A stretch of DNA of 64,000 nt from Pochonia chlamydosporia 170 (GCF_001653235.2 NC_035792.1:3906001-3970000); one strand, 5' to 3'; shown: positions 11,752 through 24,496, counted from the stretch's first letter. Made by a program: numbers and translations. The notes: generated by a model not told the origin, from the letters alone.

Positions 11752-14116
11752 ATGGTACAGGTTCACAAACTCACAGCAGAGACTCTTCTCGGAGCTCCAA
11801 GAAGAAGTGCTGCGACACCGAACCACAATGGCCAACTCGCCCTCTACAATGTGTCGACCCACAGGTTTGGTGGCAAGACGGTCAAAGAGGTCCGGGTCAT
11901 GGACCTCAAAACTCGCCAGTCATTCCAGATATCAGATGATGACAAGGTCCACGACGCAGTTTGGATCCCCGGCACTGACTATATACTGTACTTGAAATCT
12001 GGAGACAAAGGGCGAACCCTAGCCGTCGTTGTCAATGGCGTCGACCGTTCCAGCGAGCAAAGCACCGTTGCCGAGTTCGATGCACCGATCCAAAATCTTA
12101 AATTGAAGCGCCTCGATGATGGATCTTTCGTCTTCATGGTTACGGGTCAGGTGGATAATGATGGACTTCTTTACAACGAGGAGGCTCACGACAGACCCTC
12201 AACTGGACGTGTTATTGACGCCGCACATATACGAACTGTAAGTTCAGTGCAGTAGTGGGATGCATCATATCGTCCACAGCATTAACTAACTGATAATATA
12301 GTGGACATCATTACAAAATAGACAGCCTTACAGTCTGTGGTATAATAAGCTGCAACAGGACGAGTCTGGAAAGTGGAAGATCGCCGGTCATCTTCTCAAT
12401 CTGGTCAATAACAATCAGCTTGATGCACCCGCAGGCATCTTAGACGTCGGGGACCCTCTAGGAAACTTTGATATTTCTCATCGAGGTGCAGTCTTTATTG
12501 CCAGCGACCGGGCAGTCCTTGATCCTGGAGAAGGCGCTGTCAGCTCGGCATATTTTGTGCCACTGGATTCTTTTACGCTACCTCCCACGGGAAACCCCAA
12601 GCCAATATCATTGCCATCTGGCGTAAATGCGTGCATCATGTCTAATATTCGATTCTCTCCTGACGGTTCAATGATCGGGTTCCTCCACATCCCACGCGGG
12701 GATGAATATGGCTCTCGTCTGTTCCTGGCTTCGACTAATTCGCTTGACGCCTTTGACGCCTTTAGTCTTGTGACAAGAACTTGGGACGACTCTGACAATG
12801 AACATGACCCTCCGAAAGGCTTCGAGTTCGCTGGTGATTCTGAAAATATCATCATGACTAGTTCAAAATGCGGTCGAACTGTTTTGTCGAAGCTTAGGCT
12901 TCGAGATGGGGAGCGACCACATGTAATTTTCAAAGACAACAGTTCATCCGCATACTACCCACTTAGAGATAACAGTTGGGATGAAATTTTGGTTTCAGGT
13001 TCAAGCTTCATCGACAGCAGTGTATGGCACATTGTGGATGTGTCTGGAGTGACGCCCACCCAAATTGTTTCGTCAGCAACGAAAGGCGGTACAAAGTTTG
13101 GATTGTCTCAAAAGATGGTCACTGAGATCTGGTATGAGGGCGCGGATGATGTCTGTGTTCATTCCTTCATAATACGACCAAGCAGTTTCGATGAGAACAA
13201 GAAATATCCTTGGGTACTAATGCCACATGGGGGGCCGGTATCGTCTTGGGATGACGCTTGGAGCACTAGAGTAAGTCATACTTTTTGCCGTTGTGTTGTC
13301 CATCGACGAACGCCAGCTAATCAAAACAAAGTGGAATATGGCTGCCTGGGCAGAGCAGGGCTATATCATTGTGTGTCCCAATATCACTGGCAGTGTGGGC
13401 TACGGGCTCGAATTTGCAAGAAGTTTGTCAAACCTACAACTTTTTCTACCGAACAACTTGTCCTAATCTTCTCAAATATAGAGATCAAGGGAGAGTGGGG
13501 TGGTCGACCGTTTCAAGATCTCCTGAACTTGATGTCTTACTTAGAAACGCTACCGTATCTCGACCAAAAGAAAGCCGTGTTGGCTGGAGCCAGCTATGGG
13601 GGTTACATGGTGAGCTGGATGCTAGGGCATGAGATTATCAACAGAGTACGTCTGACTTCTCACTCTATTCAATGCTACACTGGCTAATGCATTTTCCTGA
13701 AACAGTTCTGCTGTGCGATCTGGCATGACGGAATATTCAACCTCCCCTCGTTCTTTTTGCAATCAGACTTTTTATATGAAGCCGGCTATTTCGAAGGCGC
13801 TCAGTACCCTTGGCAACGTCCCAATGCTTTCGAACGGTTCAACCCAGCTCGACCGGAGCTATTGCGAAACTGGAAAAAAGCACCACCGACGCTCGTAATC
13901 CACAGCGAGAAGGACTACCGATGTCCTATTACCGAGGGTATAGCAACTTTCAACACACTACGAGGAAATGGTGTGCCCAGCCGATTCTTGACATTTCCAG
14001 ATGAGGGACATTGGGTTCTTAATCCGGAGAACTCACTGGTATGGCACAACACAGTGTGGGACTGGATAAAGAGGTGTGTAAATGGGGAGATTAAAAGAGG
14101 AGATACGAAATGGTGA
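11752..14116 (+). CDS. S9-family serine peptidase (prolyl oligopeptidase / DPP5-like), cytosolic form
   Basis: Five exons: 11752-12237, 12302-13270, 13332-13422, 13482-13645 and 13706-14116, giving 706 aa. The N-terminal two thirds match the beta-propeller of S9C enzymes (TLLGAPRRSAATPN, DLKTRQSFQISDDDKVHDAVW). The C-terminal alpha/beta-hydrolase has the nucleophile elbow GASYGGYM (Ser553), the acid in HSEKDYRCP (Asp640) and the base in PDEGHWV (His672), so the catalytic triad is complete. No signal peptide is visible, unlike secreted Aspergillus DPP V, so an intracellular peptidase is inferred. It should release dipeptides or acyl-amino acids from peptide N-termini. The exon 3 donor (GTTTGT) is weak but restores ARK-IKGEWGG in frame. 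Confidence 0.9.
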
Positions 14117-14340
14117 GGCCATGTATATAATTTCCATTTCTCGATGTCATCCTACATACGCTATCTGTAATGCATCCGTATATTCCCGCCCTAGATAGAT
14201 CGGTTCCTTGTAGATCTCAGTGGGTCAGCACATGTCAACCGATTGCCGAGCAGCACGATACCAAAGCCATATAACAATCCTCTCATCACTCCTCTATATT
14301 AATTATTCTTGTGTATTAATTCTTTCAAATACATAAAATC

Positions 14341-14859
14341 ATGCCCACCATCAACGTTGCCGCCACCGTCCCCATCAATCCTCCCAACACCACACCCCTC
14401 ACCCACGGCCAAGTTTGGGCCGGTCTACGCCGCAAGATCCGCACCCCAAGGGACTTTGTCCCCGTCATCAAGAACTGCGATATTATCAGTGACGAAAATG
14501 GCCTGGTGAGCAGACGTGTTGTCTTTGAAGGTGGAAAAACTGTCATGGAGACGTGTAGGGAATATGCGCCGAATAGGATTCATTTCACTGTGGATGACGG
14601 GTCGGAGGTCCAGAATGTTATTAGTCTGGGACAGGATGGGAATCTGTACTTGACGTATTCGTTTTCGTGGAAGCTTGAGGGGGTTGTGGATGGGGGCGAG
14701 ACATTTCAGGAGGAGGAAGCGAAGAATCAAAATGTGAGTGCTTCGAGTTGCGTTACTGCTTGTCTGCTAATCGTTGGGATGTGGTAGATGGCTATTGCGG
14801 CAGTGACAAAGAGCATTGAGGCCATACGGGAGATGGTGGCTGATGGAAGAATTCAATAA
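14341..14859 (+). CDS. AtaL-like / DUF1857 (SRPBCC-fold) protein
   Basis: Two exons, 14341-14733 and 14788-14859, with a 54-nt intron (GTGAGT...GGTAG), giving 154 aa. The protein has the DUF1857 pattern: LTHGQVWAGLRRKIRTPRDFVP near residues 20-40, then alternating strands including ETCREYAPNRIHFTV and YLTYSFSWKL, and a C-terminal helix (AAVTKSIEAIREMV). The family has a START/Bet v1-like ligand pocket. A member sits in the acetylaranotin gene cluster, but most fungal copies are stand-alone and uncharacterised. No biosynthetic genes flank this one, so a general ligand-binding role is more likely than a pathway role. Its 3' end faces YVC1, 158 bp away. Confidence 0.85.
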
Positions 14860-15017
14860 TGGCGACGGGACCAGACGTAAATGATGATAATGCGAATAAT
14901 GGCAGTTCTGCCTGCTGTATACCAAATGCAGGAGCCACAGTCTTTGCTAGCAATGCAGCATAACAATACCACAACAATTCCATACCCACTTCACAACCTG
15001 CGAATACCGCAAATCCA

Positions 15018-17282
15018 TCATTCACTTCCAGGTGTGGTGGCATCTCCAGAAGAAGCCTTCTTCTCCTGGATTGCCATGACCAGAGATGTAAGCTGGTCAA
15101 TCTTTTGGTTTAGCTCTGCGATTTGGCCTTCCACGCCCTTGGGTTCTTCCATGTCGTCGTCGTCCCGCCTCTTTCCGTCGGGTCTCAAAAGCGTAGACTC
15201 TTGTGACAGTGAAATTTGCTGCCTACTGTAGCCAGAAGACGGTCTCTTATACACTGCTGGTCGACTGCTTTTCTTTGTCTCGCGTGGGCCACGGAAACCG
15301 GCATACTCGTCATCCTGTGCCCTACGCCGGATATACTCGTATAACTTGATGGCTCCAACAATCGGCAAATGTGTTGCTCGCAGCAGGAGAATTCGCCCAG
15401 CGCGAAACTTACCCACCCTGGGAAGAATAATCCGTAGTGGGCGAAAGATAACGAGGGCAATCAGGTTAAATGGCGGGTAGAAGTGAGTAAGGCGATTACT
15501 AGTTGACGCCTCGAGTACATAGACGCTGTAAACGTAGAGATACTCCTCCCTGGCCTGCGTGATAACACGTGAAAAGCTGTTTGAGAGCATACCGGTTAGA
15601 GAGCCTTGTAAGAGAATGGACGTTAGAGTAATGAAAATAATCATGAGGGGAGGACCAAATATGGGGTCAATCTGATCCATGATGTCGAATCCAACATAAC
15701 TCGACCCGAAGAAGATCTTTGTCAAAACTCCCGTCATTCGACCGAAAGTGAAAGCATCGCGGCCAATGAGGGAAAACGTTGTTAGGAAGCCAAAGTAAAC
15801 AATGACAACTAGCACCATGAATTTCACAAAGTCCTTCCCCATTTCTTTCAGACACGGGATCAGAGTGCCCCAGTAGGGGCTCAAGCTCAAAATTGAGCAG
15901 ATTCGCGGCATCATGAAGAGTGCCTCAAGAGACAACACATTGAAAGCCATCTCGTTCATCGCATTGTTATGTTGCGCAAGTCCGATAATTCCTAGACGAC
16001 TGTCAGTTGAACACAGTTCACTCGGGGGTGGATTTGTTCGTACTCAAGGCTGCAAACAGAAATCCAATCAGGATCATAATCATGTCAAACACATTCCATA
16101 TGTCTGTGGCATAAAAGATGGAGCCGGCATCGATCCATTCGCTCAGTTCGTCGTAGAAAAAGGCTGCTATCCAAATAAAGAGAACAATTTCTGTCAAAGT
16201 GATTCGGGTGTTATCGCGAGTGATGAGAACCGAATAATAGAGACACAGAAATGCAACGAAGAAAAGAACCTCCCAAGCTTTGAGATATTTGGGCACGCGA
16301 AGACGAGAGAACGGGTCAGAAGTTCGGGGATTGTAATATCGCGGCTTTTTGACGGAGTTCACGGAAAGCGTGTCCCAGAACACAATGTCTCCGTTCCAAA
16401 TGCCCGTAATGATCTTCTGAACAACGTGTTGACTAAGGAATCGTTTAGCATTGGCAATGGCAGCAATCTCCAAGGCATTCAAGCTCTTAAAGGCGGCTGT
16501 TGGATCTGCTTCATCGTCGCTGTCGTCACTTAGATGCGTGAGACGAGAGAGTGAGCTTAACAATTTTGTCCTTTTCCGGGCACTCCCTATGGCCACGGCC
16601 GGTCGCCCGTCGTCAGACGAGCTTCTGCGAATGAGGAGAGGAGAAGTCTCCCCAGCTTCCTGGTCGTAGGATACCTGTTGGGACTGGTGTGCCTGGTCTG
16701 AAGTCACAGGTATCTCGTAGAGGCAGAACTCTACTGCCTGTCTTTCGCACAGTCGCGTAAGAAAGCGCCATGCAGTGATCTCACATGCAAATGATCGAGT
16801 CTCGCTAATACTCAGGTGCTCGTTTGCAGCAGCATAATGCCATTTGAGCGCACTGTAAGGGTGATGGTTAGCTTGATTTATGGTTGCAAACACCGCCAAT
16901 ATTGCACAAGAGGAAACGAGTGCATAAACATGCAAGACTTACAGCAGAGCATTCACAATGGCGGGATTGGTGCAGTTGTCGCTCAAATGGTCAACTAAGA
17001 CACGCACACAGTTTCCGGCCTCAGTGGTTCTCAGCTGCTCGAATGTACTAGGCAGCTCGATTACGTCTGTGAAATATCTACACGTGGAAGGAGAGTGGGT
17101 TAGCACATGCATGCAGGAGAGTCAAGACATCCATAACCAGTGGCTACTGACAGAGAAAGCTTCTTGACCACATCCCGAAATGAGTCATCCTCAGCAATAT
17201 CTGGCATATCAAAATCATATCTCGCAGATACGGGACTGAGATCCCGGGCGGGCTGTGGCCTCATCCTCAGACGGATGGGCAT
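15018..17282 (-). CDS. YVC1: Yvc1-type TRP cation channel (vacuolar calcium release)
   Basis: Four exons on the minus strand: 17282-17152, 17077-16943, 16852-16044 and 15991-15018, giving 682 aa. The introns are 74, 90 and 52 nt. The start is the first in-frame ATG; the frame extends upstream but without an ATG. The long N-terminal cytosolic part ends in a conserved helical block (YFTDVIELPSTFEQLRTTEA). A transmembrane core follows (AWEVLFFVAFLCLYYSVL, LTEIVLFIWIAAFFYDELSEW, FDMIMILIGFLFAALR, FVKFMVLVVIVYFGFLTTFS, PPLMIIFITLTSILLQGSL). The C-terminal tail has an acidic DDDDMEE patch and a short coiled coil (IAELNQKIDQLTSLV). In yeast this channel releases vacuolar Ca2+ on osmotic shock. The residues between the last two helices (GSSYVGFDIMDQ) lie where the pore should be. 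Confidence 0.93.
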
Positions 17283-19175
17283 TTTGGCTGTTGTGATGTC
17301 ACGAACCACGTGTCGGTCAGACTATGGTGTGACAGGGTGAGGCAGCGAGAGACAAGGGACGCGGACCACCATGCGCAGACGTGATCAATCGGGATGGCGA
17401 AATCGGCGGCAAGAGAAGGATATTCACGAAAAGTCAAATTCGGCAACGGAGGCAAAGACAAATGAATATGGCAATGATTGATCAGTGAAGGGAGCACAGA
17501 TTTGAACGCGGGGACCAGTTGAGCACTTGAGACCTTCATCTTCACTGGCCTGTGCGTCACTCCTGCCTTGACTTGACTGTCTGCATCATTTCGCTTGCTG
17601 TAACTGGCTGGCGGTGCGCAAAGCCACCAGTTGACCAGACTGAGTCGCCGACATCAGGGAAGGCACATGGGGGCCAACTGCCAAATCGGCCAGTACATTA
17701 CAGACCACTGACCTTAGAATGCCATTGTTTCAAATGGCAACAAAGGGACGAATGAGAGCACTTATCGTGAGCCCTGTGGCGAGAGATCATGTCTCTACGG
17801 CGTCCTCCACATTAGCGCCCGCCTATAAATCCAAGACAGGAAGGGATTGTAGCTCGATTGCGGAGAACTGAGCAGAGCAGACCAGACTGATACGAGCAAG
17901 ATGGAGTTCTTGGCTTCGGAAGTCCTCGAAGCAGCCGCGCATAGCGCAGTTAACTGCGTAAATGTAGGCAAAATCTCCAAACTGCACTGGCTTGGCTTCT
18001 TTCTATGCCAGACGGCTCTGAGGGGATGCGTCCACTTAAAAAGGTGAGGCACGCCAAAGGGCACAGCCGTCGACCAGCCAGTGTCAGCTTCAATTCAACA
18101 ATGAATGTTGTCCCACTCGACATTTACTGGCGACAAGAATCAATCAACATGATGGAATAACTATCAAGAAACATACGATACGACTCGACGCTCTTTACTT
18201 CCGACAGTGGGGGCTTTCCGAGGAATCCCCAGATGATGGCCAATTGTCGTTCAAGCAAACACCAAACTCCGAATCCCATCAAGCCAACTCAACGCTGGAG
18301 CTGCACGTTTATTCTGCTCCGCCATCCTCAACGTTGCTTGCGAAAACACATTTGCAACCTTCCCCGCTCAAAAATATGCAAACAAACCAATAGGCGAAGC
18401 CATATCTTCTTGAATTCACCTAAATTAGAAACGATCGGACTTGAATACATTAATTTACGTTTAATTCCATGCCAAGACCTCTGCCGGCGGCACTGCAGGG
18501 TTAGTGTTTGCGAAACGTCGACGCGTCACGGCATACATCATCCATAAGGCTGGCCTTGAGAAGGGCCGTAGTGGCTGAAGACATGGAAGGCGTACAGAAG
18601 GTTTGTAAGAACACCCGCATAATGTTTATTGTCATTTTCTAAGATGAATACATTTTGTTCGTGTGCATTATTGCTCAGGAATTGTTTACTGATGACGCCT
18701 ATTGACTCGTGATCCTGCCTTGGCTGGTCAGTATTCTCATCAACGTCACCGAAAAACCATCCAAACTGGTACAACCAAGTATACATATTTGACCACGGGA
18801 AGATGAACAACGAAATGACCCTCCGAACCCGAATGCACACCGCGCCACATTAGCAGGGACCACAACTCGGCCGGGTTCCTTGACAACGGTCAAAAGATGA
18901 CCACAGATGCATCCCGGTGACGCGTCCTGTCTTGCCTTTGATCATCTAAGCCGATATACGCTGCATATTCTCCCAACCGGCAACTCAGCCTATTTGTGAC
19001 GCAACTGAAACTAGTCTAGTTCAGTTGACGACCAAACTGATATACAACACCATGTAGCGAGTGTATATAAATGCATCGAGTGACAGCAGCGTCCGAAAAT
19101 GCGCTACACATAACAAACAAATTCCATTTCTACAAAGTGTAATCTATGTAAACGACATACAACATTGTCACAGCC
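17283..19175. other. Intergenic region between YVC1 and the RTA1-like gene
   Basis: Divergent promoters for the two flanking genes. No supported gene. A minus-strand open frame (18840-18538) reads like protein (WLYQFGWFFGDVDENTD) but lacks an ATG at its start and has no recognised family. Confidence 0.4.
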
Positions 19176-20500
19176 ATGGCAACAATTACAACACCGCCTC
19201 TGGGACCAAGTTCAACTTCATTATCAGCAACGTCCACTGCAACATGTACGAACGCAGTACCGGGGAAATATGGCTATGTACCTCCGGGATCATGTAATTC
19301 CAACTACGAATATGATCCTAGTTTTGCTGGAAACATGGCATTTGCCGTTCTGTTTGGCCTCTCCACTGTCACACACCTAGTGCAAGCCATCGTCTTTAAG
19401 AAGGTTGGCTATTTCACAACGATGTGAGGCTTGGGGTTTGCTAATGCTGTGATTGTGCAGAGATTTATTTGGGTTCTCCTCATGGGCGGCGTCTGGGAGA
19501 CAGCTGCCTTTTCACTTCGAACAGCCGGTGCTCACGACCAGCAACAAGAGCAGTTTGTTATTTGGGGCCAGTTGTTATTTCTACTGGCGCCTTTGTGTAC
19601 GTCTTTCGTCTTCCACATTCTGCCAGTGGCATCACGCTGATACGTATCATCCAGGGATAAATGCATTCGCCTACATGACGGTTGCCCGAATGATATACTT
19701 TGGCATCCCCGAAAAGAAGATCTGGGGCGTCCGAGCCACCAAGCTCACCCTGATATTCGTATGGCTGGACGTTGCGTGCTTCCTGGTCCAAGGAGCAGGC
19801 GGAAGCATGCTGTCCGGCGATTTAAGTGCCAACGTGAAGAGCATTGGCATGAGGATCTTTACGGGAGGCATCGGACTGCAGCTGGGGTTTGTAGTAATAT
19901 TCAGCGGGATGACAATCTTCTTCTATTGGAAGATGCATCAAGTTACAGGAGGGCACATCGGCCGAATGAGGTGGTTGATTTGGACAATGTTCCTGGTATT
20001 GGCCATGATTGTGGTGAGTAGTTTTTTCTCCAATGACCAGGAGACTGCAAGAATTTTGCGCAGAAACTGACGTCTGTGGTTTTACAAAGATGCGAACCAT
20101 TTTCCGACTCGTCGAATTCGGCCCGGGACTATCTCACTCCAACCCCATGTTGGGCAACGAATTATATCCGCTGATGCTTGATGCGTTTCCGATGCTGCTT
20201 GCATTTGTCGCCCTCAACATCATGCATCCGGGATATGTTCTGAAAGGTCCCGACGGGGAATTTCCTCGAATGACAAGAGCGGAGAAGAAGGCGATTAAGC
20301 AACAAAAAAAGGAGGAGAAACAGCGAAAGAAGGAGGAGAAACAGAATAAAAAGGCGGCTAAGAAGGGACGAACTATGGGGAAATACATGAATACTGAGGA
20401 CATTGGGCTGGAGGATACTGCGAGAAGAACCGACAGTGACAGTGAGTGGCCGTTGGAAGAGTCGCATCGGGTAGATTGGTCGAGGCAGAACAACGTGTGA
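19176..20500 (+). CDS. RTA1-like seven-transmembrane protein
   Basis: Four exons: 19176-19403, 19461-19596, 19655-20013 and 20090-20500, giving 377 aa. The RTA1 family pattern is clear: an N-terminal YGYVPPGSCNSNYEYDPSFAGNMAF, then FIWVLLMGGVWETAAFSLR, LLAPLWINAFAYMTVARMIYF, GGSMLSGDLSANVKSIGMRIFTGG and IFRLVEFGPG...HPMLLAF-like segments. Family members include yeast Rta1 and Rsb1, linked to sterol-drug resistance and sphingoid-base export at the plasma membrane. The substrate here cannot be told. After the last membrane segment comes an unusually charged Lys/Glu-rich tail (AEKKAIKQQKKEEKQRKKEE) of about 30 residues, then an acidic end. Donors GTTGGC and GTACGT keep the family blocks in frame. 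Confidence 0.92.
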
Positions 20501-22278
20501 CGGAGAGTATTGATTTGCTGGCCGAATTTCAGCAGCCATGTCAAATATTGGAGTTTGCACGACGGGATGCGTATCACGGCAAGGTAACGATGGACTGGCT
20601 ATCAGCTTGATGGCCGGTGGAATGTCGTCTAAGGATGTCAACTGGTGCGTTATTGCTTTCGTCTGTCGATGCTTTAGCCAACCCTGTAGGATTAATGCAC
20701 TCAGACCGTATTCTCTGACCAGCAACTGCCCTCACGAGTATCTGCGGTTTGTAATTTCCGCCTATGCCCGGCCTACCAGATGCCACGAATCGGCAGGTAT
20801 CGACGAATGGAATTGTTCACAGTCCTTCGCATAAGTTTTGGTTTAATGCGAGTGCTTGTCTGGCTGGGTCCAAATGCTTCTTCGTGGGTTTGTTGTGCAG
20901 TAGTGAGTCTAGTGACCGTGGGGCATCAAATTGCATAGCCACAACATCGTCCAACTTGTTTCTAAGAAAAGAAGCCTTGGCTGAGGCCCTAAGAACCGTG
21001 AATGTGAATTTGTTCGTCACGGTTTTTTTAACCAACTGGTGCCTAAGCAGCGCCGCTTTTACCCTGAGTAACTGTGGCTTTGCTATTCTATTTTTGGCGA
21101 TCTAACGGATTCTAGCTTAAGCAAGACTGCTCACCTAATCGTTTATAACTTTATGCGTTTCTACGTTTTGCTAATGTTATTCCACTTTATACTTCTCCGT
21201 TTTAAAATAGTACACCAAGACAGATCCGTTAAACGTTGACTGCCTAATTTGCATCTAGAATGCAGCACAGTGCGTTTAACTTCCCGTTATTTTCCGTTCC
21301 ATAAGGGACAAATTTAGACACTAAGGTATAGCAATCGTCCTCGCAAGTATAGAGCATCATTATGTTGAATAGCAAGGTGGCAATATTTTATTGCTACAAT
21401 CTGGCTATATGACGAAGATTCAGCCACGATATGTACCTCGTAATCGATTCACCATAGGGCAAGGCCGCACGATCATCTCCAGTACCGTTGATCTCCTAAG
21501 AAGTCCATCAAGTCCGAATGCGACTTTCAAGCCGTAAATGGCCGTTCGCAAGCTCATACGGTAAGTTTTATTTTAGTTGTCACCGTCAAGTCTATTAAGC
21601 CCTACGATTCTTCGACTGGACCGTAAAATTCTCATATGAAACGAAGCAGCACGCACCAGGTCGCCTAGCTACGTGCACTTATACCGAATTCTTAGCTTTT
21701 TACCAGCAATTTCCTCAGATTATGGCAATCGCTTCTTCCACCGGCCACAATCGCTAAACATCATGATAGCATGTGAAGCTGTGGCGCACTGCAAGAATAA
21801 AAGCTCCCGCTCTGGATACAAAGCTCGGTGTTCAATCTAAAAGCCTGACCTCTCTTGCGTCTTTGAGCCCTTGGCGTAGTGCATTTTGCTTTGCTACCAA
21901 GAGCAGATTTCAAGTAGGCCCACTATCTGGTAAAGCTGAACTTCCTGGGAAGTTCTTCTCTATTACATCTCAGCATATTTGTGGCTGACGTGCTACTGTC
22001 TCGTGACAGTGGAATTGGCCAGACATTGAAACTGGAGCACAATCGCGAGCTTGCGCAAATCACCACCGAGTCTCATCTCCCCGCAAGACCGTTGCCTTTT
22101 GCCTACGATGTTGAGGCTGTAGAGCTAATGGCGTATCTCAAGATAGTTGTAGGTGGGCTTTGTAGCTTTTCTCGCCAGATTTTTACTAAGCTAGTTCAGC
22201 TAGTTCATAGCAACGGGACAATGTACAAAGACGGTGATAGTTTTGCTCGCATGTCAGTGTCTGGCCTACCTCAGTGGC
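20501..22278. other. AT-richer gene-poor region with possible decayed coding sequence
   Basis: About 1.8 kb, visibly richer in A/T than the flanks, especially 20900-21780. An open minus-strand frame (about 21105-20817) gives a basic, protein-like sequence (LRASAKASFLRNKLDDVV) without a recognised family. A plus-strand frame at 21981-22310 is likewise unrecognised. Both may be relics of mobile or duplicated DNA. No terminal repeats were found by eye. Confidence 0.35.
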
Positions 22279-24107
22279 CTATCCTAGTTCCACTTTGCAA
22301 CCATCTGTGATCTGTAACACAAGTGTCATTGTCTGCCTTTCAACACCAACAAGATCGATTGGTTCTCCCTCGGGAAGCCGGATACTTGGATAACGCTGGA
22401 ATATTCGGACAATAGTAACAGCAGCTTCTGTGAGGGCAAAGTCCACTACTCAGATTAGTTTCACCTACCAGTTCCAAAGTTCATATAAATCCAAACTTAC
22501 TTCCCAGACAAATCCGCGGCCCACCACTAAACGGCAAGTATCCATAGTTCTGAGTGGTCTTGTCCTTAAAAAGTGGTAGGTCCTCAACCCATCTCTCAGG
22601 GCGGAAGCACTCCGCATCCAGGCCATATAGGTCTGGACGGCGGTGAAGTGTATAGACACTAAAAGCCACTGGTGAGCCTTTCGGTATTAAGACTGGCGAC
22701 TTCCTGTCAGGCCCACCACCCATTGGGAGAATAGTATTCTCAACCGCCGTCCGAGTGTTCACTGGCACCGAAGGATACAAGCGAAGGGCTAGCTGTACTA
22801 TTAGTTCTTGCTTTTTTTGTAAGTCATTTAATCTCTTACTTTCTTTTAACACATTTTGCAGATATTGGAGGTTTCGCAAGTGTGTTCTGTTTAATGAGCC
22901 ATCCTCAAGTTGAGAAATTTCTGTTCGTAACTTCTCCATTGCTTTAGGATGCCTAACAAGCAAAAAACTACATGTGGACATTAGAATATGCCGCATTTTG
23001 AGGAATGTTGCAATGAAACTTACAAAGTCCAAGACAATAGGCAAGCGGTGGTATCACGGCCAGCAGCTAGAATATTAATAATCTGTCCACGAAGTGCTAT
23101 TCTGTCAGGACATGCTTTCGCAACAGATTTTAAGAAAACATATCTTGTGTCGGTTGGGTCGTCTGTTGAGGCGCTTGCAGAAAGGTTTTGGTCAATAACC
23201 TCATCAGCAAATGCATGCACTTTACGGCAGGCATCGCGGAATTTAGAACCCCCGATGAGCCAGTAGAGATCCAGAAGGCGGAACCTCTTGACCACATATT
23301 TCTGTGCAAGGTCAAATGCTGCCGCAAAAGTCTGTTCTTGGCTATTATCCGTTGACCTTAGGCTATGAATGGACTCCCCAAAGAGAAATGCGGTTGTTAC
23401 ATCCAGTGTGAAGCGGAAAAATAGTGGCTGAAGGTCGACTATACCACTATTTTGTGGTAGCTCACTTAACAAATCTTCCATAGGCTCTTGAAAAACTGCG
23501 AGATCTTCATATTGTCGATGTACTAGCTGTGGACGAAGTAGGTCCCGTGAGTGCTTCCAGGCCTCACCTTCTTGGGTGAAGATGCCATCGCCAAACATCG
23601 GAAAGGTGATGGCTCTCCTAGGACCGAAGGACCATTCTAACTTTACTTGTTAATAATCTTGTTTGTCTCTGCATTGTATGTTTTGTCTGATAGCTTTGCG
23701 ATGGACTTGCCCTTAAACTTGGTAGAGAATATTGCTTCTAAATTTGCTGGATCAACAGTACCAAATGCCGGATTACGTAGAAAGATTTGCTGTAAGGTAT
23801 ATCCTGTTTGACGGAAGTGAAAGAGAAATAACTCCATCAGCCGGAACTCGGCATCTGCGCGAAATATCTGCTCAAGGCGATCTATACCCAGTGGCCTCTG
23901 ATTCTGCAGCATTGGTGGAGGGAGACACCCATGAGCCGCGGCCATTTCCTCCAGTATCTTCTGATAAGTTAGTGAGGTGCAAAGGAGCATATGTCCTAAT
24001 GGTCCTTGGTTGAATCTGACCTTTTGCTTACGTTGGGCGTACACATATCTTTTGAGTGAGAGCCAAGCTATTAAGAATAAAAGTAGCAGGTAGAGCATGT
24101 TGAGCAT
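22279..24107 (-). CDS. Cytochrome P450, CYP52-like (fatty acid/alkane hydroxylase type)
   Basis: Six exons on the minus strand: 24107-24021, 23960-23711, 23636-23024, 22967-22840, 22788-22501 and 22445-22279, giving 510 aa. An N-terminal membrane anchor (LYLLLLFLIAWLSL) is followed by WSFGPRRAITFPMFGDGIFTQEG, the I-helix AGRDTT (304-309), the ExxR motif KETLR (E359, R362), FRPERW (421-426) and the heme loop FSGGPRICLG with ligand Cys453. The layout and blocks such as VPVNTRTAVENTILPMGGG resemble CYP52-clade omega-hydroxylases; the substrate is inferred. Intron 2 (23637-23710) uses a GC donor (GCAAGT). Intron 1 (60 nt, branch CTAAC) is frame-neutral. The gene is intron-dense and sits in AT-richer DNA without a reductase or pathway partner nearby. 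Confidence 0.92.
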
Positions 24108-24496
24108 GGAGTGGAAATAGGACAGCAATCACACTGACGAGCAAAGGGGAGTCTGAAAGATTGACGCCAGAAAATGATACGCTGACCGATTTCCGGAAAT
24201 TTTAGGGTGCATTCATTTACCAAAATGCGTTAAGGAGGAGAACACAATGTAAGGGGCTAGGATAGCCAGCGATGGATCGTCTGGTCACACCTAAGCGCTG
24301 TGAATGGGCCTCATGGTGAGCAGTGTTTCGTCGACCAACATACCTACTAGGTAGGTAGTCAATGCAGCAAACCATCAATAGATCCTGGACCGCCCTCCTG
24401 TCGGCAAACCGGAAAAAAGGTTTAATGCCAGCATCCTTATTTCTGCCATACCTTGACGGAACTTCGTCTAAACTTCTACTGCATATCAATATAAAC
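24108..24496. other. Intergenic; contains ACCTAC-TAG-GTAGGT inverted repeat
   Basis: Lies upstream of the P450 gene and of the hydrolase relic. A small inverted repeat is at 24342-24356. It should contain the P450 promoter. Confidence 0.45.

Noticed and set aside
15913..16533. 206-codon frame antisense to YVC1
   Set aside because: Overlaps clear channel exons and splice sites on the minus strand.
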